A stretch of DNA of 64,000 nt, taken from Gracilimonas sp. (GTDB lineage: Bacteria > Bacteroidota > Rhodothermia > Balneolales > Balneolaceae). A program made the translations under genes and the position numbers. Positions 50,181 to 58,914 of this stretch are shown piece after piece. The stretch lies in assembly GCF_017641085.1 (NCBI RefSeq), contig NZ_JAEPPI010000001.1, positions 1,541,421 to 1,605,420 on the forward strand, written 5' to 3'. A model generated the notes under the pieces. That model made no database searches. It was not told the DNA's origin and was given only the letters and a program-made list of their open reading frames with translations. Numbering within the stretch: the stretch's first letter is position 1; the number at the start of each line of letters is the position of its first letter.

Positions 50181-52634
50181 ATGAACACTTTTTTGAAGCT
50201 GTTGATCTTTTTTGTCATCCTGATTTTGGGATTTGCCGGGCTGGCTTTTTACTGGACGTTCTACAAACCCCTTCCCGATTATGAGGAAACCATTTCATTG
50301 ACCGGACTTTCTGAAGAGGTTCAAGTCCATTGGGATGCTTACGGTGTTCCGCATATCTACGCGGATAACGAAGATGATTTATACTATGCTTTGGGGTATG
50401 TTCACGCCCAGGACCGCCTATGGCAAATGACGCTCACCCAGATTGCCGCCGAAGGTCGTTTTGCAGAATTTTTTGGAGAGAATGAGGAGCTGATTGAGCT
50501 GGATAAATATCAGCGGACGCTTGGGTTTTGGAAAATAGCACAGCAGCTGGTGGACACGCTCGGACAAGAAGAACGGGAGGTGCTGAATGCATACACACAT
50601 GGAGTGAATGCTTTTGTGAATAACAACACGAACCGACTGCCTGTGGAGTTTTCGCTGACGGGAATTCAGCCGCTGAGATGGACCCCGGCACGCTCTCTGG
50701 CCGTCAGCCGGCTTATGGGATGGGAATTGAATATGGGATGGTGGAGTGAAGTTACCTACGGATACCTCCGGGAAAAACTCCCCGCCAATCAGTTTGAACA
50801 ACTTCAATTGCGTTTTCCTGAATCGGCTCCAACTTCCCTGGATGATGAGGAGTCGATGGGTTACTCCGCTGCCCTTATGCCCATGCTTCAACAGGAAATT
50901 AAGAAAAGGGAACTCCTCGAAATGGAAGGCACCCATGTAGGCAGTAACGCCTGGCTAATTGACGGTTCCAAATCAGAGACCGGTTACCCGATGCTGGCGG
51001 GCGACCCTCATCTCGGACTGGATATGCCGGGCAAGTGGTATGAAGTGCATCTGAACCTGAATGGCAAGAATGTATCCGGGGCAACGTTGGCCGGAGTACC
51101 AGCGGTTATCATCGGGCAGAATGATCAGATAGCTTGGTCATTTACCAGCATCATGAGTGATGACACCGACTTTTTCCTCGAGCAAACCGATCCGCTGGAC
51201 CGTGGCCGGTATGTTGCCGATTCCCTCAATGACACCACTGCCTCTTACCGATCGTTTGATAAAATCAGAGAAATCATCAAAGTGAAAGATGGTGATGACC
51301 GGTCGTTTGAAATTCGATATACCAAGCACGGGCCCGTTATTTCTGATATCTATCCTGTACAGGAGCTCACCGAAGATAAGGTGATCTCCATGCAATGGAC
51401 CGGCTACGAAATGAGCAACGAAATGCGAACGCTGTACCAAATCAACTGGGCTGAGGACTTCCAGGATTTTAAAGACGCTCTTCCTTCATTTGGAGTACCG
51501 GGATTGAATCTGATGTATGCAGATGTGGAAGGAAATATAGCCATGTATTCGGTGGCTAAACTCCCCATTCGTAGCGGAGATCCCATCACATTACGGGAAG
51601 GTTGGGATCCGGCTCAGGACTGGCAGGGATTCATTCCCCACGATCAAATGCCCCGACTTATCAATCCCGAGGACGGCTGGATTGCCAATGCTAACAACAA
51701 AATCACTACCGACAGTTACCCTTATTACATTGCATTTTTTTGGGAGCCGCCTTCAAGAATTGAGCGAATCGAGCAGGTGCTTACAGCTGATTCAACCTTG
51801 GGATACAACCAGTTTCAAAGCTTGCAGAATGATTCCTATTCGGCCTTTGCAGCAAAACTCACCCCCAAGATTCTGGAGATCATCAAAAACCAGGATGCCT
51901 ATAACTTTGACCTCCCCATCTCATACCTGGAGAATTGGAATTATAAGTACGATTTGAAATCCACAGCTGCATCAATATTTGATGTGTTTTTCGTCAACTT
52001 CACGGAGAATACGCTGAAGGATGATTTTGGTGATGTGGCCTATTCCAATTTCATTCATCATGAGAATATTCCGGTTCGAACCATGTCATCACTCATCGAT
52101 ACCGAAAGTTCGTTCTTTGATGACCTGACCACCGAATCGGTTGAGACAAAAGAAGATATGGTTGTGAAGAGTATGCAGGATGCCATCCTGTTTCTGAGTG
52201 ATTCTTTAGGAAGCGAACCCTTTGAATGGAGATGGGAACAGCTGCATACATTGATGCTGGAACCACCGCTTTTATCACGCGCAGCTGAAGACCCCGAATC
52301 ACCAAATGCGCTAAAGCATATTGTTGATAATGTACTCAGCAAAGGACCCTACAAAGTTCCGAGTCATGGAATGAGCGTAAACAATGGTCAATACAGGTGG
52401 AATAATGCTTTTGAGATGATTCTCGGCCCATCCATTCGCCGCATTTCTGACTTATCAGATATGAGCCGAAGCAAAAGTATCCTCCCGACCGGCCAATCAG
52501 GCAATCCTCTATCAGATCATTATGGGGATCAAACCAATATGTGGCTGGATGGACAGTATCGCTGGTTGTATCAAGACTCTACCCTTTTTGAAGAAGCTGA
52601 CATCCGAACCATGCGGTTGGTGCCTGTTGAGTAA
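50181..52634 (+). CDS. Penicillin-acylase-family Ntn hydrolase
   Basis: 817 residues. An N-terminal hydrophobic anchor/signal (LLIFFVILILGFAGLAFYWTF). The alpha-subunit region has VHWDAYGVPHIYADNEDDLYYALGYVHAQDRLWQM. The autocatalytic cleavage site is THVGSNAW with nucleophile Ser255, giving the beta chain with DPHLGLDMPGKWYEVHL and the later MSVNNGQYRW. It probably acts in the periplasm on acyl amides (beta-lactams, acyl-homoserine lactones or related); substrate not predictable. Flanked by REP-like copies C and D1. Confidence 0.9.
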   Translation: MNTFLKLLIFFVILILGFAGLAFYWTFYKPLPDYEETISLTGLSEEVQVHWDAYGVPHIYADNEDDLYYALGYVHAQDRLWQMTLTQIAAEGRFAEFFGENEELIELDKYQRTLGFWKIAQQLVDTLGQEEREVLNAYTHGVNAFVNNNTNRLPVEFSLTGIQPLRWTPARSLAVSRLMGWELNMGWWSEVTYGYLREKLPANQFEQLQLRFPESAPTSLDDEESMGYSAALMPMLQQEIKKRELLEMEGTHVGSNAWLIDGSKSETGYPMLAGDPHLGLDMPGKWYEVHLNLNGKNVSGATLAGVPAVIIGQNDQIAWSFTSIMSDDTDFFLEQTDPLDRGRYVADSLNDTTASYRSFDKIREIIKVKDGDDRSFEIRYTKHGPVISDIYPVQELTEDKVISMQWTGYEMSNEMRTLYQINWAEDFQDFKDALPSFGVPGLNLMYADVEGNIAMYSVAKLPIRSGDPITLREGWDPAQDWQGFIPHDQMPRLINPEDGWIANANNKITTDSYPYYIAFFWEPPSRIERIEQVLTADSTLGYNQFQSLQNDSYSAFAAKLTPKILEIIKNQDAYNFDLPISYLENWNYKYDLKSTAASIFDVFFVNFTENTLKDDFGDVAYSNFIHHENIPVRTMSSLIDTESSFFDDLTTESVETKEDMVVKSMQDAILFLSDSLGSEPFEWRWEQLHTLMLEPPLLSRAAEDPESPNALKHIVDNVLSKGPYKVPSHGMSVNNGQYRWNNAFEMILGPSIRRISDLSDMSRSKSILPTGQSGNPLSDHYGDQTNMWLDGQYRWLYQDSTLFEEADIRTMRLVPVE

Positions 52635-52670
52635 ATCTGCGTAATTGTTTTATTCTAACATCTCTTATCA

Positions 52671-52781
52671 ACGATGCCGTAAACCGCTCGCTTGCTTACT
52701 TGAATACATCTCAGCCTTGGACAACTTCTAACACAAAGCAACCATCTCTTCCAGTACCCAAGCGAAGGGGTTTAGCCCTTC
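52671..52781 (+). repeat. REP-like element, copy D1
   Basis: Head CGATGCCGTAAACCGCTCGC and tail hairpin with changes (GTTTAG loop). The middle differs from copies A-C (CTCAGCCTTGGACAACTTC). Confidence 0.85.
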
Positions 52782-52800
52782 CATGCTAAGCCAATCTACC

Positions 52801-52913
52801 GCGATGCCGTGAACGGCTCGCTTGCTTACTGGAATCCACCTCAGCCTTGGACAACTTCTAACACAAAGCAACCATCTCTTCCGGTACGCAAGCGAAGGGG
52901 TTCAGCCCTTCGC
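52801..52913 (+). repeat. REP-like element, copy D2
   Basis: Shares the D1-specific middle, so D1/D2 are a tandem duplicate pair. The perfect hairpin CGAAGGG/CCCTTCG is present. The remaining gap to 53049 holds nothing I recognise. Confidence 0.88.
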
Positions 52914-53049
52914 GAAGTGTGATGTACCGCATATGTTTTCACCCTCGCTGCATTCACCAATTTTAACAAATCCATCCGCAACAAGAATTTATGAAGCAGC
53001 GTATTTCTGCACCGCGTATATTCCGCTCTTAACCTAATTTATTCCTGCT

Positions 53050-55887
53050 ATGAAACCACGCATACTTTATCTTTTCTCAGCCCTCCTCATTTCCTCCTTT
53101 ATAACAGCCTCTTGTGTTCAGAAACAAACCGAATTCTCTGTTGAGTACGAGAAATTCACTCTGGATAACGGCTTGGAAGTCATTTTTCATAAAGACCATT
53201 CAGACCCGGTTGTGGCGGTGGCATTGACTTTCCACGTAGGTTCTGCCCGTGAAATTGAAGGACGAACGGGTTTTGCTCACCTTTTTGAACATTTGCTGTT
53301 TCTGGAATCTGAGAACTTAGGTAAAGGCGGGTTGGATAAAATGAGCAGCCGCATCGGCGGTTCAGGTGCAAACGGTTCCACCAGCCGAGACCGCACCAAT
53401 TATTTTCAGACGGTCCCAAAAGATGCCCTGGAGAAAATGATTTGGGCTGAAGCCGATAAACTCGGCTACTTCATTAATACCGTGACTGAAGCTGTACTGG
53501 CGAAAGAGAAACAGGTGGTGAAAAATGAAAAGCGCCAGGGCGTGGACAATGCCCCTTATGGTCATGCTAACTATGTAGTGGGAAAGAATATGTATCCGGC
53601 CGAACATCCTTACAACTGGCAGGTAATCGGTTCGCTGGAAGATCTCCAAAATGCTACGCTTCAGGATGTGAAGGATTTCTATAACCAATGGTACGTTCCC
53701 AACAACGCCACTCTTGTGATTGCCGGAGATTTTGATTCAGAGCAAGCCAAAGCCTGGATCCACAAATATTTTGATGAAATTCCACGGGGTGAAGACATTG
53801 AGCCTTTACCGGATATGCCGGCCGATCTGGATCAAACCAAGAAAAAATATTACGAAGATAATTTCGCCCGACTTCCGGAATTACGACTCGTTTGGCCCGG
53901 TGTGGATTTATATCATGAGGATGCCTATGCACTGGATATCCTGACGGAACTGCTTGCTGATGGCAAAAAAGCTCCGCTGTACAAGGTATTGGTTGAGGAG
54001 CAGGAACTGACCTCTAACGTATATATGAATAGCGGAAACTCTGAGCTTGCCGGGGAAATTGCCTTCATCACCCGTGCATATCCCAATACTGATTTGAATG
54101 ATGTTGCAGGAGCGGTCAACGAAGCTTTTATGAGGTTTGAAGATGAGGGATTTACCCAGGCCGACCTGGACCGGATTAAAGCCGGCATTGAAACCGATTT
54201 TTATAACGGGCTTTCCAGCGTGTTAGGGAAAGCATTTCAGCTGGCGCAATACAATATCTTTGCGGGTGATCCCGGATACATCAACAAGGACATTCAGAAA
54301 ACCCTCGCGGTCACCAAAGAAGATGTGATGAGGGTTTATCAGAAATATATAAAGGGCCAATATTTTGTAGCCACCAGCTTTGTACCTCAAAGGGGGGCTG
54401 ATCTGGCTTTAGATGGTTCAGAACCAGCTGAAGTTGTGGAAGAAGAAATCGTGCAGAATGGGGAAGGTGAAAGCTTTAGCCTGCCCGAAGAAACTGCCTA
54501 TGAAAAAACGCCATCCAGCTTTGACCGATCTGTAGAACCACCCTATGGTGAAAGTCCGGATTTGAAAGTACCGGAAATCTGGGAAACGGAACTCGCCAGT
54601 GGATTGGATGTATATGGAATCGAGAATTATGAGCTTCCTCTGGTTGAGTTTGAGATCACGATCAAAGGTGGATTAATGCTTGAAAATCCCGAAAAAACCG
54701 GCGTGGCCAATTTGGTTGCCGAACTACTGACAAAAGGCACAGCCAATAAAACACCGGAAGAACTGGAACAGGCCATCGATGAGCTGGGAGCAAGCATTAA
54801 TATCTTCTCAGGCCGTCAGTCGGTCACCATCAGAGGGAATTCCCTGGCGCGTTACTATGATGAAACCATGGCCTTGGTAGAAGAAATGCTGCTGGAACCC
54901 CGCTGGGATGAGCGTGAATTTGAGCTGGCCAAACAAAGTACGATGAGCCAGATTGCTCAGCAGAGTGCCAACCCGAACAGTATTGCCACAAATACCTTTA
55001 ACAAGCTGCTTTACGGTGAAGACCACATTTTATCCTTCAACCCAATAGGAACCACATCAAGTATCGAGGCTATTAAACTGGATGATCTGCAAGCATATTA
55101 TGCGAACTACATCTCCCCTTCTGTGGCTGATATGCACGTGGTGGGGGCAATTGATCAGAGTGAAGTTGTTGCATCTCTTGACAACCTAAATGACCGCTGG
55201 GAAGCCAAAGAGGTAGAACTGCCGGAATTTAAAACCCCGGAGCCACCTTCAGCCTCCAAGGTGTATTTCTATGATGTACCTGATGCCAAACAATCGGTAC
55301 TCAGATTCGGTTACCTGGCCATGCCGGAAACCCATCCCGATTTCTATCCTGCTGAGGTGATGAACTACAAGCTGGGCGGTGGCGGATTTGCTTCACGCTT
55401 CACCCAGGAACTGCGGGAAGGAAAAGGCTATACCTATGGTATCGGTTCCGGCTTTTCCGGCTCAGACATCGCCGGACCTTTTGTGATTTCGAGCGGAGTC
55501 CGAACCAATGTCACCTACGAATCAGCCGCATTAGTTAAAGAAATCCTCGAAGATTATCCTGACACTTTCACCGAAGAAGACCTGAAAAACACCAAAAGCT
55601 TTTTACTGAAAAGTAATGCCCGCCGATTTGAAACTTTAGGCGCAAAACTGAACCTGTTAGAAAATATCAGTGCCTATGGCTGGTCGCCTGATTACATCAA
55701 ACAGCGGGAAGAAGTGGTGAAAAACATGACGCAAGAACGCATCCAGGAGCTGGCCCGAACCTATGCCAATCCCGATAAAATGATCTGGCTGGTGGTCGGT
55801 GATGCCAAAACACAAATGGATCGCCTGCAACAATTAGGCTTTGGAGATCCCATACTGGTAAACGAATACTTTAAGGAAGGTAAGTAG
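53050..55887 (+). CDS. M16-family two-domain zinc protease lipoprotein
   Basis: 945 residues. A lipobox (ITASC, Cys22) is followed by an active N-terminal M16 unit: inverted zinc motif FAHLFEHLLF (His77, Glu80, His81), the third ligand in the VVKNEKRQGVDN region near 155-166, and VIGSLEDL. After an acidic linker (about 455-500) comes a second M16 half without HxxEH (inactive). Such pitrilysin/insulinase-like proteases degrade peptides in the periplasm. It starts after REP copy D2 and ends at an inverted heptad array. Confidence 0.92.
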   Translation: MKPRILYLFSALLISSFITASCVQKQTEFSVEYEKFTLDNGLEVIFHKDHSDPVVAVALTFHVGSAREIEGRTGFAHLFEHLLFLESENLGKGGLDKMSSRIGGSGANGSTSRDRTNYFQTVPKDALEKMIWAEADKLGYFINTVTEAVLAKEKQVVKNEKRQGVDNAPYGHANYVVGKNMYPAEHPYNWQVIGSLEDLQNATLQDVKDFYNQWYVPNNATLVIAGDFDSEQAKAWIHKYFDEIPRGEDIEPLPDMPADLDQTKKKYYEDNFARLPELRLVWPGVDLYHEDAYALDILTELLADGKKAPLYKVLVEEQELTSNVYMNSGNSELAGEIAFITRAYPNTDLNDVAGAVNEAFMRFEDEGFTQADLDRIKAGIETDFYNGLSSVLGKAFQLAQYNIFAGDPGYINKDIQKTLAVTKEDVMRVYQKYIKGQYFVATSFVPQRGADLALDGSEPAEVVEEEIVQNGEGESFSLPEETAYEKTPSSFDRSVEPPYGESPDLKVPEIWETELASGLDVYGIENYELPLVEFEITIKGGLMLENPEKTGVANLVAELLTKGTANKTPEELEQAIDELGASINIFSGRQSVTIRGNSLARYYDETMALVEEMLLEPRWDEREFELAKQSTMSQIAQQSANPNSIATNTFNKLLYGEDHILSFNPIGTTSSIEAIKLDDLQAYYANYISPSVADMHVVGAIDQSEVVASLDNLNDRWEAKEVELPEFKTPEPPSASKVYFYDVPDAKQSVLRFGYLAMPETHPDFYPAEVMNYKLGGGGFASRFTQELREGKGYTYGIGSGFSGSDIAGPFVISSGVRTNVTYESAALVKEILEDYPDTFTEEDLKNTKSFLLKSNARRFETLGAKLNLLENISAYGWSPDYIKQREEVVKNMTQERIQELARTYANPDKMIWLVVGDAKTQMDRLQQLGFGDPILVNEYFKEGK

Positions 55888-55998
55888 ATAGTTAGACGTT
55901 AGATGTAAGATGTAAGATGTAAGATGTAAGATATTAGAGATAAAATGCAGGCAAATCTTAGATCTTTAGTCTAACATCTTACATCTATAATCTATAAT
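55888..55998. repeat. Inverted heptanucleotide arrays between convergent genes
   Basis: The left side has about four to five AGATGTA units (55900-55930). The right side has the reverse-complement family (ACATCTT, ACATCTA, TAATCTA) to 55998. A palindromic core (AAATCTTAGATCTTTAG) lies in between. The block fills the whole gap between the M16 stop and the M23 stop. Confidence 0.88.
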
Positions 55999-56805
55999 CT
56001 AGTAACCAATATAACTCTGTCCTTCTTTCAGCTCGATGATGCCATCTTTGGTGGTAAATTTTACCGGTATGGAAATGAATCCTCCTCCTCTTTTTGCTTT
56101 CTTTACCGTAAAATGCAGATGAGGTCCGGTTGCATATCCTGTAGCGCCGGAATACCCGATTAGCTGACCGGTTCGAACCTCCTGCCCCAAACGCACTTCC
56201 ACGCCTCGGTGCCTCAGGTGCGAGTAATCGGCAAAGGTTCCGTCATCATGCAAAATGGTAATGAAATTGGCGAACGGCATCATGTCTTCCGAGCCCCCAC
56301 CGCGGTTATTCTTTTCCTCCATCATCACCACTTTCCCGCTTCGCGCGGCATAGATTTCCGTTCCGGTTGGCATGTTAAAATCGAGGGCATGCCGGGAATC
56401 TCCGTAATGAGAGAAAGTGCCGCCAAATCCCTGATCCACTTTGTAGGTTTCTCCAATTGGGAAAGGCAGTCGGTAGGCAAAGGAATCGTTATGGCGGGCA
56501 AATATATTCCCCATGTAATACCGGTACCTTGTATTTAAATTCCAGCCCTCTTTTAAATCCTTATAAGTAAATCTTATTAAAAGCCGGTTGCTGTTTGCGG
56601 GAAGAAAGTCAACGAGCGGAAGCTTTTTTTGAGGTTCCAGTTTGTCGATGTCAGCATCAAGCTCTATGGTTACGGGATACAAATTCGTATTTCTGGCGTG
56701 AAGCTCAATGTGCTCTTCCTTCTCAATTCGAAAAACCTCTACCGTCCCGTTGTCCTGAGATAGAAATCCCGCAATCAGAAACAATATTACCCAAAATGAC
56801 TTCAT
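55999..56805 (-). CDS. M23-family (LytM) peptidase
   Basis: 268 residues with a signal peptide (FWVILFLIAGFLS). A beta-rich N-terminal part (about 20-110) precedes the LytM domain: HALDFNMPTGTEI (His139, Asp143) and HLHFTV (His229, His231), all zinc/catalytic positions present; the SHLRHRGVEVRLGQEVRTGQLIGYSGATGYATGPH context is typical. It probably cleaves peptidoglycan cross-bridges. It is divergent from the sigma factor gene and shares the 55888-55998 repeat block at its 3' end. Confidence 0.9.
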   Translation of the reverse strand: MKSFWVILFLIAGFLSQDNGTVEVFRIEKEEHIELHARNTNLYPVTIELDADIDKLEPQKKLPLVDFLPANSNRLLIRFTYKDLKEGWNLNTRYRYYMGNIFARHNDSFAYRLPFPIGETYKVDQGFGGTFSHYGDSRHALDFNMPTGTEIYAARSGKVVMMEEKNNRGGGSEDMMPFANFITILHDDGTFADYSHLRHRGVEVRLGQEVRTGQLIGYSGATGYATGPHLHFTVKKAKRGGGFISIPVKFTTKDGIIELKEGQSYIGY

Positions 56806-56862
56806 ACTGATTTCTTATTCTTAGGTATTTTGCTGAACTTTGATGTCAACGAATTTATTCTC

Positions 56863-57468
56863 ATGGATCTTTCTGTCATTCACTTACTGCTGATTCTAAG
56901 TGCTTCACTCGATGGGGAGTCTAACGAAAGCCGGATATATTTAAAAATAAAAAACGGCGATCAACAAGCATTCCGAAAGTTTTTTGATGCCCATCACGAT
57001 GAATTATACAGATATCTATATTCTAAAGGTGTAGCAAAAGAAGCGGCCGAAGACCTGATCCAGAAAGCCTTTGTTTATATTTGGGAGAACCGGGCTTCAA
57101 TCGAAGAGCATAAGTCGTTACGGGCCTATCTTTTCCGCATTGCCTACACGCGGATGCTCAACCTTTTTCGGGATAATGAAAAATTCGATCAAAACAAGGA
57201 AATCCGGGAGTTGGATTACCCTGATTCCGGCTCTCAACCCGATCAGAATATCTATCAAAGAGAATTAAACAAAACCATTGAAAAGGCGATATCAGCGATG
57301 CCTGAAAAGCGACAAAACGTTTTCCGGCTCTGTTTCATGCAGGAATTCACCTATAAAGAAGCCGCTGAGTTCCTGGATGTATCGGTCAAAACCGTGGAAA
57401 ATCATATGGGACTTGCCCTGAAAGATCTCCGTTCAACCCTGTCAAAAGCAGCCAAAGATTATTTGTAA
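56863..57468 (+). CDS. ECF (RpoE/FecI-like) sigma factor
   Basis: 201 residues from ATG 56863 (a TTG at 56830 extends the frame). Region 2: AFRKFFDAHHDELYRYL ... AAEDLIQKAFVYIWENR ... LRAYLFRIAYTRMLNLFRD. Region 4: ISAMPEKRQNVFRLCFMQEFTYKEAAEFLDVSVKTVENHMGLALKDLR. This is the FecI/RpoE group of Bacteroidota. It heads the set sigma, lipoprotein, FecR, TonB receptor. Its expected anti-sigma is the FecR protein at 58915, with the TonB-receptor STN domain as outer-membrane signal source. Confidence 0.9.
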   Translation: MDLSVIHLLLILSASLDGESNESRIYLKIKNGDQQAFRKFFDAHHDELYRYLYSKGVAKEAAEDLIQKAFVYIWENRASIEEHKSLRAYLFRIAYTRMLNLFRDNEKFDQNKEIRELDYPDSGSQPDQNIYQRELNKTIEKAISAMPEKRQNVFRLCFMQEFTYKEAAEFLDVSVKTVENHMGLALKDLRSTLSKAAKDYL

Positions 57469-57572
57469 ACTTTCTGCAAGACTCCTGTTATTCATAGATT
57501 TATACACTCTAATCCTTAATACTGCTTTTTTAATCATCAATTCAGCAGAAATTTATTTACTATGTGATTGGG

Positions 57573-57602
57573 GGAACTTTGAATTTGATGTGTAATAGTA
57601 GT
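57573..57602 (+). promoter_or_regulatory. Candidate ECF-sigma promoter before the acidic lipoprotein gene
   Basis: A GGAACTT box (57573-57579), like the -35 of RpoE-type sigma factors, is 48 bp before the ATG. A related GAACTTTGATGT stretch lies ahead of the sigma gene itself (about 56835-56846). The -10 is not clear, so this is tentative. Confidence 0.3.
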
Positions 57603-57626
57603 GAACACATAATTAACTGAATCATT

Positions 57627-58835
57627 ATGAAATCACTATTCAAAAAAATACCAACTACTATACTCCCACTCTTAATGGTAGCAGCCATGTTTTCTGCCTG
57701 TACCCTGGATGATATCTCCAAAGACATCGACAACCAGGAATTGACAGCAGAAGAAATGGAAGCAGCTACCCAGATTATGGGAGAGGCCTTATCTGATGAT
57801 AATGACGGCGTTTTCTCCAGCCTGAACGACGCTCTAACCACCGTTTCATCTTCAGGCTTTGGCAACGACAGCCACATGAAAGGTCATCATGACGACGACA
57901 GAAACTCCGGTCGGGGTAACGAAAGTAATTACCAGTACGAATACGATCGGCAAACCGGTACGCATACCATCAGCTTTAACCGGGAAGTGAATAACCCGAA
58001 TTTCCAGAAAAGCTTGTCGGCTGTATTAACATATGTATTCACCGATGTTAACGGAGAGTATATTGCTGCACCCCGGCAAAATCGTGAGCGCATTGAGAAT
58101 ATCGATTTCACTTCCGACAAGAACGGTAGCACACAAAGTCGATTCCGAAATTCGGAATTCAGCCGTGCTGATACCTTCGCATTCACCGGCCTGAGCGATG
58201 CCAGCTCCATTCTTACCATCGATGGAAAGCATTATGGCAATGGTTCCATTGACGGTGTAACCCGGGAAGGTGACACTTTCGAACGCTCTTTTGTCAACGA
58301 AATCAATTTCCTTGATATTCAAGTGAATAAAGACACGGTTGCCGCATACGGTTCCTTAACACAAGGTGTAACAGGAACCCTCAACTATGAGCTGACTATC
58401 TTCCGTAGCAGCAATGGACAAGGTTCTTCCAAAACGGTTACCGGAACCATCGAAATGGATGGAGACGGAACTGCTCTCCTTCGCTTTGCTAACGTAAACC
58501 GTTTGTTTAAAGTGAATCTGCGCACCGGGTTTGTCAGCGATGACGAGGTTGATATTGAATCAGCCGTTGCAGCCGTTGACACTCTGAATCAGACCGTAAC
58601 GCTCCGAAATGATTTGTTGGTGATAGTATCTGACCGCACCGAAATTGAAGGTGAAGACGGACTGGATTCACTCGAAGCCGTTGCTAGAGCTCTTGATGCC
58701 GGCGAAAGCGTTATTGCTGAAGTGGAAGGATACCGGAATCCTGATAACAGATCTGAATTCATTGCTGAAGAAATCGAATTCGAATTTGCTGAAGATGATG
58801 ATGAAGACGACGATGACAATGACGATGATGATTAA
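57627..58835 (+). CDS. Acidic surface/periplasmic lipoprotein with DUF5666-like region
   Basis: 402 residues. A lipobox (MFSACT, Cys25) anchors it. About 60-300 is rich in Ser, Asn and Asp with beta character (YEYDRQTGTHTISF, TFAFTGLSDASSILTIDG). The C-terminal part (VAAVDTLNQTVTLRNDLLVIVSDRTEIEG ... GESVIAEVEGYRNPD) resembles a DUF5666 unit. It closes with a run of Asp/Glu (about 19 acidic residues), suggestive of Ca2+ or other cation binding. Its place between an ECF sigma gene and a FecR gene suggests it is a target of that sigma or a partner in sensing. Confidence 0.6.
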   Translation: MKSLFKKIPTTILPLLMVAAMFSACTLDDISKDIDNQELTAEEMEAATQIMGEALSDDNDGVFSSLNDALTTVSSSGFGNDSHMKGHHDDDRNSGRGNESNYQYEYDRQTGTHTISFNREVNNPNFQKSLSAVLTYVFTDVNGEYIAAPRQNRERIENIDFTSDKNGSTQSRFRNSEFSRADTFAFTGLSDASSILTIDGKHYGNGSIDGVTREGDTFERSFVNEINFLDIQVNKDTVAAYGSLTQGVTGTLNYELTIFRSSNGQGSSKTVTGTIEMDGDGTALLRFANVNRLFKVNLRTGFVSDDEVDIESAVAAVDTLNQTVTLRNDLLVIVSDRTEIEGEDGLDSLEAVARALDAGESVIAEVEGYRNPDNRSEFIAEEIEFEFAEDDDEDDDDNDDDD

Positions 58836-58859
58836 CCTTAACTGATACTTCAAACATTA

Positions 58860-58897
58860 CCGTGCAGACCTTTGACCGGGTCTGCACGGATTCTTTT
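58860..58897 (+). terminator. Strong terminator between lipoprotein and fecR genes
   Basis: A perfect 11-bp stem (CCGTGCAGACC/GGTCTGCACGG) with an 8-base loop is followed by ATTCTTTTA. It separates sigma/lipoprotein from fecR/TonB receptor, so these are probably not one transcript without readthrough. Confidence 0.85.
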
Positions 58898-58914
58898 AGA
58901 TTCAACAACCCATA

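Noticed and set aside
50418..50936. 172-residue minus-strand open frame
   Set aside because: It is antisense to the penicillin-acylase gene, with composition of a shadow frame.
48446..52913. CRISPR array or integron attC sites
   Set aside because: The repeats are about 112-118 bp, palindromic and irregularly spaced, with genes in between and no cas or integrase gene; they fit REP-like elements better.
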